Of a stretch of 64,000 nucleotides of DNA, positions 1-7,533 are shown one piece after another. Under the pieces are notes generated by a model. It was not told where the DNA came from. It was given only the letters and a program-made list of their open reading frames with translations, and searched no databases. A program made the translations under genes and the position numbers. Source of the DNA: Bermanella sp040371755 (GTDB lineage Bacteria > Pseudomonadota > Gammaproteobacteria > Pseudomonadales > Oceanobacteraceae); assembly GCF_040371755.1 (NCBI RefSeq), contig NZ_BAABWE010000004.1:1-64000 (forward strand). The letters run 5' to 3'. Numbering within the stretch: position 1 is the stretch's first letter; each line of letters opens with the position of its first letter.

Positions 1-48
1 GACCTGTGTCTAAAGTTAGTTGACCACTACAGACCTACATGCGGCGGT

Positions 49-573
49 TTAAAACCGCATACTCACATTCACTGATAATCCCTCTTCAAGATCTTGGCTG
101 GTTAAACTTACCTGAACGGGTGAGTTAGATAAGGCTTCCCTATCCATCCCACCTTGAGATAAATACCAAATAGCCGTACTGGCTATTTCAACGGCATTAA
201 AGTCAGTGTCTGAAATCTGATTGTATCCATATGTATTGCTAGATTCTGCGGCGCAAGGTACTTGGGCTACTTGGGTTAAGCTGTATTCTGGCAGTTGTTC
301 GATGGACTCATTATCACCATAACATTGTGAAAACGGGGCAATAAACAATGAAACACTGGTAGCAAATGCTCGTAACCAATGTTGCTTAAATAATGCAAAG
401 CGAATTTGTATGGCGTTTGCCATGCGTAAGCGTTGTAAGGCTTGGCCTAAATTTATGTGATGGGTCTTTTGAAACGCTAAAGCATCATTAAGCTGAGCCG
501 AAGAGATAACTCCTCGTCTTACTAGTAGTTCCCCCAAGCGATAATTCTGCGTCATGTAAACAGTCCGTTTCAT
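49..573 (-). CDS. Hypothetical protein with MshEN/GspE-N-like N-terminus
   Basis: Function unknown. Residues about 10-65 (LGELLVRRGVISSAQLNDAL and a following LGQALQRL) resemble the small helical N-terminal domain of GspE/MshE-type secretion ATPases, which can bind c-di-GMP. No ATPase follows. A hydrophobic stretch at about residues 68-86 could anchor the protein or be a late signal segment, and the remaining 90 residues have no recognised motif. The stop codon lies inside a small palindrome (GCGGTTT-A-AAACCGC, 44-58) that may end transcription. Start at 573 is the first ATG; a second ATG six codons later is possible. A partial CRP-like half-palindrome lies just upstream (594-609). Confidence 0.5.
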   Translation of the reverse strand: MKRTVYMTQNYRLGELLVRRGVISSAQLNDALAFQKTHHINLGQALQRLRMANAIQIRFALFKQHWLRAFATSVSLFIAPFSQCYGDNESIEQLPEYSLTQVAQVPCAAESSNTYGYNQISDTDFNAVEIASTAIWYLSQGGMDREALSNSPVQVSLTSQDLEEGLSVNVSMRF

Positions 574-858
574 AAGTTATGTATAGGTCTAAGTGTGACA
601 CAGCTCTCATGGTAAGCGAGGGGGAGGCTATATTAATGGGGAATATGAGCCATCAATATTTGAAAAATTGGTTATCCATTACTGTTTGTAAATTCAGGTG
701 ATTTATTAAAAATACCTTTGAGAATAAAGGGTTATGGCCTTTGTTTTAATCGCTAATATAAAGCGTCAATAAATGCTCATTACAAAACGAAACATAGGAA
801 GGGGTTTCGATTGTTTAAATCATCTAATCTCAGTTTACTAAATTTAAAGGAGTGAAAA

Positions 859-1194
859 ATGGCTTGGTTGAATGACATTTTATTACAGGCAGGTGCATGG
901 CTTAAGCCTTACAGTATGCAAATGGCGGTGGCGTTTGTGGCAACGTTGTTGGTGATTTATGGTGATGCCATTAATAAAACGTTGAGGGTATTCGTTAAGC
1001 CCTATCCATTTTTAATTCGAATATCTGCTTTTGTGGTGCTTTGTACTCTTGGTTATGGGGCTCTAACTGTGTGAGGGTCTGCGCAAGTGCATATGTTGAT
1101 GCTGCAATTACCTAGGTCGCTTTTTGCTCCTGTGATGTTTTGTGCGTTTGTGATGCTTGGCATATTGGCTGAACGGTTTCATAAAAAGGGCTAA
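859..1194 (+). pseudogene. DUF3392-family membrane protein interrupted by in-frame TGA
   Basis: From the ATG at 859 (good AAAGGAG site, 6 bases spacing) the frame reads 71 codons and meets TGA at 1072-1074. The same frame then continues without interruption to TAA at 1192-1194, giving 111 codons in all. That is close to the usual DUF3392 length of about 108. Two hydrophobic segments precede the TGA (about residues 22-35 and 52-70). A third follows it (FAPVMFCAFVMLGILAERF), matching the family's conserved C-terminal LGxLAER end. In relatives the interrupted position usually follows GYGxLTV and is Trp, so TGG to TGA is the simplest explanation. The gene may be freshly broken, read through at low level, or a sequencing error. 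The function of the family is not known. Confidence 0.7.
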
Positions 1195-1257
1195 TGCTTT
1201 TCACGGTTGTTTCCTGTGCTTATACTGACGCCCATTTGTACAAATAAAAACGGCCTT

Positions 1258-2013
1258 ATGAAATCACTTCTTTTTATTCTGTGTGTGTCTGTTTCTCAGT
1301 GGGCATTTTCGTTTTCAGATTATGGCCACAAATTAGTGGCGTTGGCTGCTTGGGAGCAATTAACGCCTGATGCTAAGCACAATGTAGAGCGTATCTTAGG
1401 TGCGGGTAAAGTGCCGTTTGTGCAAGCCAGTGTTTGGGCGGATCACATCAAAAGTCGTTCAGAGTTTGATTATCTAAAGCCTCTGCATTATGTGAACATG
1501 CCAAAGGATGCAGTGAGCTATGAACGTGAGCGTGATTGCAAAAAAGACGCTTGCATTGTTGAAGCGATTAAACGCTTTACGCAAAAAGTTAAAAGCGGAA
1601 CCGATAGTGAAAAAGTTGTGGCCTTGAAAATGTTGGTTCATTTATTTGGGGATATTCATCAACCTTTACATGCGGGTTTATATGAAGATAGAGGCGGTAA
1701 CTGGTACAAGATAAAATACAATAAAAAGTCCATGAGCTTACATAAATTTTGGGATAACCAAGTGGTTAAACGCTTTGATAAAGATTTAGAATCTGCAACT
1801 CATAGGCTTTTAGAAACCCCATTGGATATTGATCTGCTCAGTCCACAGAGGTGGGCAAAAGAGAGCCATGAGTTGGTCATGACTTTTGTTTATCAAGCCC
1901 AAGAGAATCAACCATTATCAAAAGAGTATTTAGCTCAAGCGGATAGCACGATACAAATGCAATTGGCTAAAGGCGCTTGGCGTTTGGCTATGTGGTTAAA
2001 TCGTTTGTGGTAA
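1258..2013 (+). CDS. Secreted S1/P1-type nuclease
   Basis: Zinc-dependent nuclease of the S1/P1 family, predicted to be exported and to cleave single-stranded nucleic acids. Residues 1-19 form a signal peptide (MKSLLFILCVSVSQWAFS) with cleavage before FSDYGH. The trinuclear zinc ligands are all visible: H in DYGH, D in WADHIK, H in LHYVN, H/D/H in HLFGDIHQPLH, and H/D in LHKFWDN. The mature N-terminus would be Phe instead of the usual Trp; ligation there uses the backbone, so activity may persist. Start 1258 was chosen over an upstream in-frame ATG at 1207 because it gives a proper signal peptide. Length (251 aa) fits bacterial members. The next 700 bases downstream hold RNA genes on the other strand. 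Confidence 0.9.
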   Translation: MKSLLFILCVSVSQWAFSFSDYGHKLVALAAWEQLTPDAKHNVERILGAGKVPFVQASVWADHIKSRSEFDYLKPLHYVNMPKDAVSYERERDCKKDACIVEAIKRFTQKVKSGTDSEKVVALKMLVHLFGDIHQPLHAGLYEDRGGNWYKIKYNKKSMSLHKFWDNQVVKRFDKDLESATHRLLETPLDIDLLSPQRWAKESHELVMTFVYQAQENQPLSKEYLAQADSTIQMQLAKGAWRLAMWLNRLW

Positions 2014-2029
2014 TTGTAAGAGGTGAAAC

Positions 2030-2225
2030 AAAAGGGGTTTCAGCAATTACCAATCCTTGGTAGTGTCCGCATCTTGCGTTGCTGAAATGTCATCCGTGAT
2101 TGGCTTCCTAGCGGATCATCTTGATCCAGTAACCGACCTTGGTTTTCCTAAATGGGCTTTATCCAAAAAGCCCATGATTTAAATAGTAAAAATCCATTTT
2201 TGATTCCCATTCATCCTGAAGGGGC
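2030..2225 (-). ncRNA. CsrB/Rsm-type GGA-rich sRNA, downstream copy
   Basis: On the minus strand, about 196 bases contain ten GGA motifs, several presented in small hairpin loops: TTCA-GGA-TGAA (2210-2220), AAAAA-TGGA-TTTTT (2188-2201), GGGCTTT-TTGGAT-AAAGCCC (2154-2173) and ACCAA-GGA-TTGGT (2049-2061). The 3' end has an outer stem TTTCAGCAA/TTGCTGAAA (2079-2087 with 2038-2046) that encloses the last GGA hairpin and is followed by CCCCTTTT, a weak intrinsic terminator. This is the architecture of CsrA/RsmA-sequestering RNAs. The 5' end is inferred by analogy with the neighbouring copy; a TATGCT-like -10 lies just upstream. No GacA box was found directly in front of it, so it may depend on readthrough from the upstream RNA. 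Identity is inferred from motif density and structure only. Confidence 0.65.
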
Positions 2226-2300
2226 TGTAGCATAAACAAAATTCTTCCCCGAATTTTATTTGTTTGCTAATCGATAATCCGTTCGATTGTATTTCTTTTT

Positions 2301-2461
2301 AAAAAAGGGTGAAGTTAAAGTGACAGGAAATAATCTATCCTAGATATTTCCTGCCAAAGCACCCTAGGTCCACCTTCCAATAGCGGTCTGTCAGTCCTTT
2401 GTCACACTTCCGTGTTAACAGGTAAATCCGTTACCTTCATCCTTTATGTTCATCCTGAACA
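2301..2461 (-). ncRNA. CsrB/Rsm-type GGA-rich sRNA (RsmY/RsmZ-like)
   Basis: About 161 bases on the minus strand carry nine GGA motifs (two or three expected by chance). Clear stem-loops expose GGA: GTTCA-GGA-TGAAC (2448-2460), GGTAA-CGGAT-TTACC (2421-2435), ACAC-GGAA-GTGT (2404-2415) and ATCTA-GGA-TAGAT (2333-2345). The 3' end is a terminator: GGGTG (2360-2364) pairs with CACCC (2307-2311), encloses CAGGAAATA/TATTTCCTG, and is followed by six T (2301-2306). A sigma70-like promoter and a GacA-type palindrome lie upstream at the spacing known for rsmY and rsmZ. By family knowledge such RNAs titrate RsmA/CsrA and relieve translational repression. There is no coding potential of note. The exact 5' end is estimated from the promoter. 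Confidence 0.75.
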
Positions 2462-2467
2462 CGATCT

Positions 2468-2495
2468 AATTTACCAAAAATACAAATTTTGTCTG
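2468..2495 (-). promoter_or_regulatory. Promoter of the Rsm-type sRNA
   Basis: On the minus strand CAGACA (2490-2495) and TAAATT (2468-2473) are separated by 16 bases and would place the start near 2461, immediately before the first GGA hairpin. Both elements are imperfect matches to the sigma70 consensus, as expected for an activator-dependent promoter. Confidence 0.45.
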
Positions 2496-2629
2496 ATGCT
2501 AAAAAGTAATAAAAAGGCACGTAAGTACATGATTTAGCGAGAGACCTAGTTTTTATAGGGGTTCTAGAAGGCCTAGATAAAGTGAACGGTTATTTCCCTT
2601 ATCATATTCACTTGATATCTCACAGGTCT

Positions 2630-2647
2630 TGTAGGATATCTCTTACA
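2630..2647 (-). promoter_or_regulatory. GacA-type upstream activating palindrome
   Basis: The 18-bp sequence TGTAGG-N6-CTTACA matches the GacA/UvrY box TGTAAG-N6-CTTACA at all but one conserved base, and the dyad extends two bases further on each side. It lies about 177 bp upstream of the inferred sRNA start, which is the distance reported for rsmY/rsmZ promoters in Pseudomonas. It also lies 75 bp in front of the divergent DUF2971 gene. Confidence 0.6.
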
Positions 2648-2722
2648 AGGAGGGGTGGCATAAGCTTACTAAGGTTAAACGGATGAATAGGACTACACTT
2701 AAAGAAAAATAATAGATGCCTT

Positions 2723-3535
2723 ATGTATACATTTATTCACCCAAATCATGTGCCATTTTTAAAACAACTTAGGTTGGTTTTTAATGGAATAGATGATCTT
2801 AATGACCCATTTATTGAAAACAAGCGAGTTCACCGTCCGGTTAGTCAGCAGCCTCTAAGTGATAGTGAATTCAGTGCGGCCATGGGCAAAAATTATGAAT
2901 CCCTAGAGCCACATATTAAATCCATGGTGACGTTTGAATATTATTTAGAACAAGCAAGCCAAAATCGAGCGCAAATCGAGCAGCAATTAAACCAACAGGC
3001 GCTTGCCAGCCAAGTACAATCAAGTGTTGCTGTAAAAGCCGTATATGAAAAAGTGGGTTTTATTCGTTTATTTGACAATATTCATCAACAAGGATTGTGG
3101 GAGTCGGTTGGCTGTCAGCACCAGTGCATCGCTATTAAATTAGACCCTAGCCATGAATATTTCTCACACACCAGCTTTAATCAAAAGCCGCAGATATTTG
3201 AAGCCCTTGAATATGATGACTCACGCCCAGCAGCCCCCTGCAAGGAGAACCCATTCCCTGCGTTATTCAGACGGCCAGAGCACTTTGCCTATGAACGAGA
3301 AAGGCGCCTTGTGCGGCCAGTCTCAGCCTTAGATCAAAACAAAGAAGGGGTTGTATATAGCCGATTACCAAAAGGGGTCATAAAGGGAATATATCTAGGA
3401 TTAGGCTGCGCCCCCAGCGTGATAGATACTATGCATTCATTAGTAACCCATGATTTACAGTTTAGAGGCGTAGGGCTTAAGCAGTTAGGGGTCAGCGAGA
3501 CCCATTTAAGGCTGGTGGCAACCACCATCAAATAG
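2723..3535 (+). CDS. DUF2971-like protein
   Basis: A 270-residue soluble protein with the layout of DUF2971 proteins. An N-terminal LRLVFNGIDDLNDPFIENK matches the family's 'LND(P)FE' segment. A central GFIRLFDNIHQQGLWESVGCQHQCIAIKL corresponds to the 'S.S...LMWSHYADxHxGICIEF' core, and a late HFAYERERRLV to 'WxYExEWRLV', followed by IKGIYLG. Many DUF2971 genes lie in defence or accessory regions, but no function is established. The gene is divergent from the Rsm-type sRNA promoter and shares its upstream region with the GacA-like box. Ribosome site is weak. Start 2723 is the first ATG and leaves the conserved N-terminus intact. Confidence 0.6.
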   Translation: MYTFIHPNHVPFLKQLRLVFNGIDDLNDPFIENKRVHRPVSQQPLSDSEFSAAMGKNYESLEPHIKSMVTFEYYLEQASQNRAQIEQQLNQQALASQVQSSVAVKAVYEKVGFIRLFDNIHQQGLWESVGCQHQCIAIKLDPSHEYFSHTSFNQKPQIFEALEYDDSRPAAPCKENPFPALFRRPEHFAYERERRLVRPVSALDQNKEGVVYSRLPKGVIKGIYLGLGCAPSVIDTMHSLVTHDLQFRGVGLKQLGVSETHLRLVATTIK

Positions 3536-3601
3536 CTATAGCGCCATGTTAGCGCTTAATCGTGTGCTAGGCTGATACTAAGGGTTTTATTGGGAGTGGC
3601 C

Positions 3602-4486
3602 ATGAAGGCGCTGAATATATTAGTGGTAGATGATGCCACCTTCATCAGGGATCTGGTTAAAAAAGCCGTACGCGCCCAATTTCCAAATGCTCAAGTCGAT
3701 GAAGCGGCAGATGGCCTTAAAGCACAAGCTAAAATGAAGTCTGGCACCTATCACGTTCTGCTATGTGACTGGGAAATGCCCAATATGAGCGGCCTTGAAC
3801 TTTTACAGTGGATGCGTACCGAAGAGCGTTACGAAAAAGTCCCCTTTTTAATGATCACCAGCCGCTCAGAAAAGAGTCATATTGTTAAGGCGGTGGAAGC
3901 CGGGGTCAGTGATTATATTGGCAAACCATTTAGCAATGAGCAGCTTGGTACTAAATTAGCCAGATTAATCTACAAGTTTTATAAAGTTCGCCCATTACAG
4001 ACCGCAAGACAGGCTCAGCAAGGCAGTGATAATGCTAGTTTGTTAACTGGCGGTGCAACACCAAAGCCAAAAGCCGCACCGAAGGCAGAAGGAACCGCCA
4101 GTTTATTAGCAGGCGCTGCGCCTTCGGCTCAGTTAGTTTCAAGTGCAAAAAAACCGAAAAAAGCCGCCAATAGAACCATGGCCTTGGCCCATGTGCGTAC
4201 CGCAGATGGCCAAGAGCTAAGGTGCATTGTTAAAGACATTAATCTCAATGAAATGTTGCTGGTGGTTAAGCGCGAGCAAGGGGTGCCTAGGCTATTTGAT
4301 CAAGTGGTGGTGGATATTGTCAGCAAAGAAGAAGACATAGTAGCGCGAGTGAATTGCTTTGTGTGTGCGGTCATCTCACCCGATAAACGTATCGATGCTG
4401 AGATGTTTAATATGCAGGTACGATACGAAGATGAGGACCCGGAAAAACTCGCGGCACTGTCTAAATTTGTAGCAAAAGTCCGTTAG
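3602..4486 (+). CDS. Response regulator with PilZ-like output domain
   Basis: Residues about 4-125 are a receiver domain: acid pair in VVDDATF, phosphoacceptor Asp in LLCDWEMPNMSG, Thr/Ser in MITSRS and Lys in YIGKPF. A low-complexity Ala/Lys/Pro linker (about 130-185) follows. The C-terminal ~105 residues look like a PilZ fold (RTADGQELRCIVKDINLNEM...) but lack a clear RxxxR motif, so c-di-GMP binding is doubtful. Start 3602 has GGGAG five bases upstream and is preferred to an in-frame TTG at 3590. The gene converges on phoR with a 4-base overlap of stops. Pseudomonas genomes also carry a response regulator beside phoBR. Cognate kinase unknown. Confidence 0.75.
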   Translation: MKALNILVVDDATFIRDLVKKAVRAQFPNAQVDEAADGLKAQAKMKSGTYHVLLCDWEMPNMSGLELLQWMRTEERYEKVPFLMITSRSEKSHIVKAVEAGVSDYIGKPFSNEQLGTKLARLIYKFYKVRPLQTARQAQQGSDNASLLTGGATPKPKAAPKAEGTASLLAGAAPSAQLVSSAKKPKKAANRTMALAHVRTADGQELRCIVKDINLNEMLLVVKREQGVPRLFDQVVVDIVSKEEDIVARVNCFVCAVISPDKRIDAEMFNMQVRYEDEDPEKLAALSKFVAKVR

Positions 4487-5790
4487 CCGTTAATGACTTT
4501 TGCATTGGTCACTTTTCTAGAGGCAGGAAAGTGACAGGTAAAACAGCTTCCCTTACCCAATACACTACTGATATGCAGATGGCCATCGTGTCTTAACAGG
4601 GTGTGTTTCACAATGGCCAAACCTAAGCCTGTGCCCCCTGTATCGCTGTGACGACTAGGGTCAGCGCGATAAAAACGTTCAGTTAGTCTTGGAATGTGTT
4701 TATGGTCGATACCTAAACCATTGTCTTTTACTTCAAGGTGCAGACCTGTGGTGTCTTGCCACCATTTCACGTTTATTTCGCCACTAGCTGGGGTGTATTT
4801 CACCGCATTAAATATTAAATTACCAAAAGCACTGGATAGCTCAGTATCGGTACCGATTAAGCTTACATCTTCGCATTCGAGCAAAATGTTATGTTGTTTG
4901 TCGCCGCTTAGGGATTTTGCATCGGCTACTAATGCTGATAGTAAATTAGGTATGTTTACCTGAGTTTGATCCGGTGCATTACTGGTTTCTAAACGACTTA
5001 GCACTAATAAATCGTTGATTAAATTCTGCATGCGCTGACTTTGCTCATGCATTTGAGTGAGTGCTCGGCCCCAGCGGGCGGGTAGTGTCTCTTTGTATTC
5101 AATAAAGGTTTCTAAATAGCCAGATATGACGGTCAAAGGGGTGCGTAATTCATGGCTGGCATTGGCTACAAAGTCTTGGCGCATGGCCTCAAGTTGATGC
5201 AGGTGAGAAATGTCGCGACACACAATCAAGCGATCTTTACGGCCAAACAAGGTGATGTGAAATTGCAGTACTGCGTCATGGTTAATGGGGCTGGCCATTT
5301 CTAAAGGGGATTCATAGTGGGCCTTTTCAAAGTACGCTTTGAAATCAGGATTACGAACTAAATTGGTAATAGGTTGGCCTATGTCTTTGCTATTTTGCAA
5401 ACCTAATAGGGCATTGGCAGCTTGATTCCACCACTCTAAATTACCATGGCTATCTACCATCAAAACCCCGTCTTTCAAGGCTGATGTGCTATCTTGAACC
5501 CGTTTAAGCATGGCTTTTAATTTGTTTTTAGACTTTTGATGGCGATGCTGTAGACGATACACATCATCAAAAATACTGCCCCATAACCCGTGACTGGTTG
5601 GGGGTTCATCTGCGCCGCGAGAAGTGAGCCACTGTTGAAGCTTATACAGCTGGTGTAAGTGCCATGTTAGGTACACAGCAAGGGTTAGCATGATGGCAAG
5701 TGTCAGCTTGTTGAAAAGCCAGCCAACGACAAACGCCAAGGCTAGGCTGAAAATTAAACGACGAATAGCTGAGCGCCAGTCATGCTTCAT
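4483..5790 (-). CDS. phoR: Phosphate regulon sensor kinase PhoR
   Basis: Membrane histidine kinase that phosphorylates PhoB under phosphate limitation and responds to the Pst/PhoU complex. Two close N-terminal membrane segments (about residues 12-45) are followed by a PAS-like region (about 95-200), the H-box HELRTPLTVISGYLE, and an HATPase domain with N (NLIFNAVKYT), G1 (DNGLGID) and G2 (GTGLGLAIV) boxes. Length 435 aa fits PhoR. It lies 33 bases downstream of phoB in the same direction, as in other gammaproteobacteria. Its stop overlaps that of the convergent response-regulator gene. Confidence 0.95.
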   Translation of the reverse strand: MKHDWRSAIRRLIFSLALAFVVGWLFNKLTLAIMLTLAVYLTWHLHQLYKLQQWLTSRGADEPPTSHGLWGSIFDDVYRLQHRHQKSKNKLKAMLKRVQDSTSALKDGVLMVDSHGNLEWWNQAANALLGLQNSKDIGQPITNLVRNPDFKAYFEKAHYESPLEMASPINHDAVLQFHITLFGRKDRLIVCRDISHLHQLEAMRQDFVANASHELRTPLTVISGYLETFIEYKETLPARWGRALTQMHEQSQRMQNLINDLLVLSRLETSNAPDQTQVNIPNLLSALVADAKSLSGDKQHNILLECEDVSLIGTDTELSSAFGNLIFNAVKYTPASGEINVKWWQDTTGLHLEVKDNGLGIDHKHIPRLTERFYRADPSRHSDTGGTGLGLAIVKHTLLRHDGHLHISSVLGKGSCFTCHFPASRKVTNAKVING

Positions 5791-5823
5791 ATAAGTACAA
5801 CACCAAACAAATACAAATGAACG

Positions 5824-6522
5824 TTAAGAGGCCTTGGTAGAAAAACGATAGCCTGTACCACGAACGGTTTGGATTAAATGTTCAAATTCGTTACCTAAAG
5901 CTTTACGTAAGCGACGAATATGCACATCTACCGTGCGTTCTTCAACGTAAACATTACCACCCCAGACTTGGTCCAGCAATTGAGTTCGGCTATAAGCACG
6001 CTCTTGGTGGGTCATGAAAAACTGTAAAAGGCGATATTCAGTAGGGCCAATGTCCAGTGGTGCCTCGTTTGCACTAACACGGTGGCAAACAGGGTCTAAA
6101 ATTAAACCTTCAACTGAGATTGGGTCTTCCATACCTTGTGGGGTACTGCGACGCAATACCGCTTTTAGGCGTGCCACTAACTCACGAGGTGAAAACGGCT
6201 TGGTGATGTAATCATCCGCACCGGCTTCTAGGCCCAAGATTTTATTATCTTCTTCGCCTTTGGCGGTTAGCATAATAATAGGGGTTTCGTTGGTGCGATC
6301 ATCGCGCTTTAGGCGGCGGGCAAATTCTAAGCCGCTGGTACCTGGTAGCATCCAATCAAGTAGAACCATTTCTGGACTTTCATCGACGATAATACTGTAT
6401 GCGTCTTGCGTGTTACTGGCTTCTAGGCACTCGTAACCGGCCATCTCTAAGGCCACGGCAATCATTTCGCGGATGGACGCTTCGTCATCTACGATGAGGA
6501 TTTTTTTTCCCTGCTGCTTCAT
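5824..6522 (-). CDS. phoB: Phosphate regulon response regulator PhoB
   Basis: OmpR-family transcription factor of the phosphate regulon. The receiver domain shows the acid pair in LIVDDEAS, phosphoacceptor Asp in VLLDWMLPGTSG, and Lys in YITKPFSP. The C-terminal winged helix contains GPTEYRLLQFFMTH and VYVEERTVDVHIRRLRKAL. Length 232 aa is typical. phoR follows. A Pho box sits upstream, indicating autoregulation. Confidence 0.96.
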   Translation of the reverse strand: MKQQGKKILIVDDEASIREMIAVALEMAGYECLEASNTQDAYSIIVDESPEMVLLDWMLPGTSGLEFARRLKRDDRTNETPIIMLTAKGEEDNKILGLEAGADDYITKPFSPRELVARLKAVLRRSTPQGMEDPISVEGLILDPVCHRVSANEAPLDIGPTEYRLLQFFMTHQERAYSRTQLLDQVWGGNVYVEERTVDVHIRRLRKALGNEFEHLIQTVRGTGYRFSTKAS

Positions 6523-6574
6523 AGAGGTTGCTCTAAATTTCTAAATAATGACAAGCATATTACACAACGTAAGT

Positions 6575-6592
6575 ATGACAGATATGTGACAT
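6575..6592 (-). promoter_or_regulatory. Pho box upstream of phoB
   Basis: Read on the minus strand: ATGTCAC-ATAT-CTGTCAT, two 7-bp PhoB half-sites with an 11-bp repeat period, against the consensus CTGTCAT-N4-CTGTCAY. It lies about 53 bp upstream of the phoB start codon, the usual position for autoregulation. Confidence 0.75.
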
Positions 6593-6627
6593 AGCATAAG
6601 ATGCATATCAATTAAGGCCGTAAGTTT

Positions 6628-7497
6628 TTATAAATAGTGTAAAAATAAGCCCGCAAACAAGGTGGCACCGACCCAATGATTGTGTAAAAACGCTTTAAAA
6701 CACAAATCCCGATCTCGGTTTTTAGTTAAAAATTGATGGTAGACAAAAATACCGGCACTGATGGCAATGGCTAGATACAAAGGCCAAGTGGCGGCAATTT
6801 TAGAAGCGATCATTAACCAGCTAATTAGGGTGAATACCTGCAATACGCCAATCATCATGTTGTCGGCTTCGCCGAATAAAATAGCGGTACTTTTCACTCC
6901 AATTTTTAAGTCATCATCACGGTCTACCATGGCATATTGAGTGTCGTAAACCACAGTCCAAGTGACGGTGGCGGTATAAATCAGCCACACCACGTCGGGT
7001 AATGCATTCTGTTCAGCAGCAAACGCCATTGGCACTGCCCAAGCGAAGGCGGCACCCAGCACCACTTGTGGTAAGTGGGTGTAGCGTTTCATAAAGGGAT
7101 AACAAAAAGCTAATGCTAAGCCCCCAAACGACAGATACAGGGTAAATTCATTGGTAAACAATACCAAGATGAAAGCACTGGAGCATAAGCCGGCAAAGAG
7201 GCCTAATGCTTGTTTTTCTGAAATGACTTTTTGGGCAAGAGGACGATGCTGAGTGCGTTTAACGTGGCCATCTAGGTGACGGTCGGCATAGTCGTTAATA
7301 ACGCAACCTGCACTGCGCATGACAATCACACCTAAAATAAAAATCACCACATTGCTAATGCTTGGTCGCCCTTCGGCTGCAATCCACAACGCCCATAGGG
7401 TTGGCCACAACAGTAAATAAATACCAATGGGCTTATCCAAGCGCATGAGTTGAATATAAAACGGCAATTTAGGAAAGCGATCAGATAACCAATTCAT
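6628..7497 (-). CDS. ubiA: 4-hydroxybenzoate octaprenyltransferase UbiA
   Basis: Integral membrane prenyltransferase that joins the polyprenyl chain to 4-hydroxybenzoate in ubiquinone synthesis. Two Asp-rich motifs are visible, NDYADRHLDGHVKRT in the first half and YDTQYAMVDRDDDLKIG in the second, amid about eight hydrophobic segments. Length 289 aa is normal. It follows ubiC in the same direction (36-base gap), so the two successive enzymes are probably co-transcribed. Confidence 0.95.
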   Translation of the reverse strand: MNWLSDRFPKLPFYIQLMRLDKPIGIYLLLWPTLWALWIAAEGRPSISNVVIFILGVIVMRSAGCVINDYADRHLDGHVKRTQHRPLAQKVISEKQALGLFAGLCSSAFILVLFTNEFTLYLSFGGLALAFCYPFMKRYTHLPQVVLGAAFAWAVPMAFAAEQNALPDVVWLIYTATVTWTVVYDTQYAMVDRDDDLKIGVKSTAILFGEADNMMIGVLQVFTLISWLMIASKIAATWPLYLAIAISAGIFVYHQFLTKNRDRDLCFKAFLHNHWVGATLFAGLFLHYL

Positions 7498-7533
7498 TGT
7501 TGTACCACGTGTCGAAGTGGTGCCATTCTAACC

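Noticed and set aside
594..609. TGTGA-N6-TCTCA upstream of the first gene as a CRP site
   Set aside because: Only one half-site is perfect and the position near the start codon is odd; not strong enough for a feature.
1072..1074. TGA as selenocysteine codon
   Set aside because: No SECIS-like stem is evident just downstream and the family has Trp, not Cys, at this place.
2148..2175. ATGGGCTTT/AAAGCCCAT as terminator of the nuclease gene
   Set aside because: No T-run on the plus strand; it is explained better as a GGA-loop hairpin of the minus-strand RNA.
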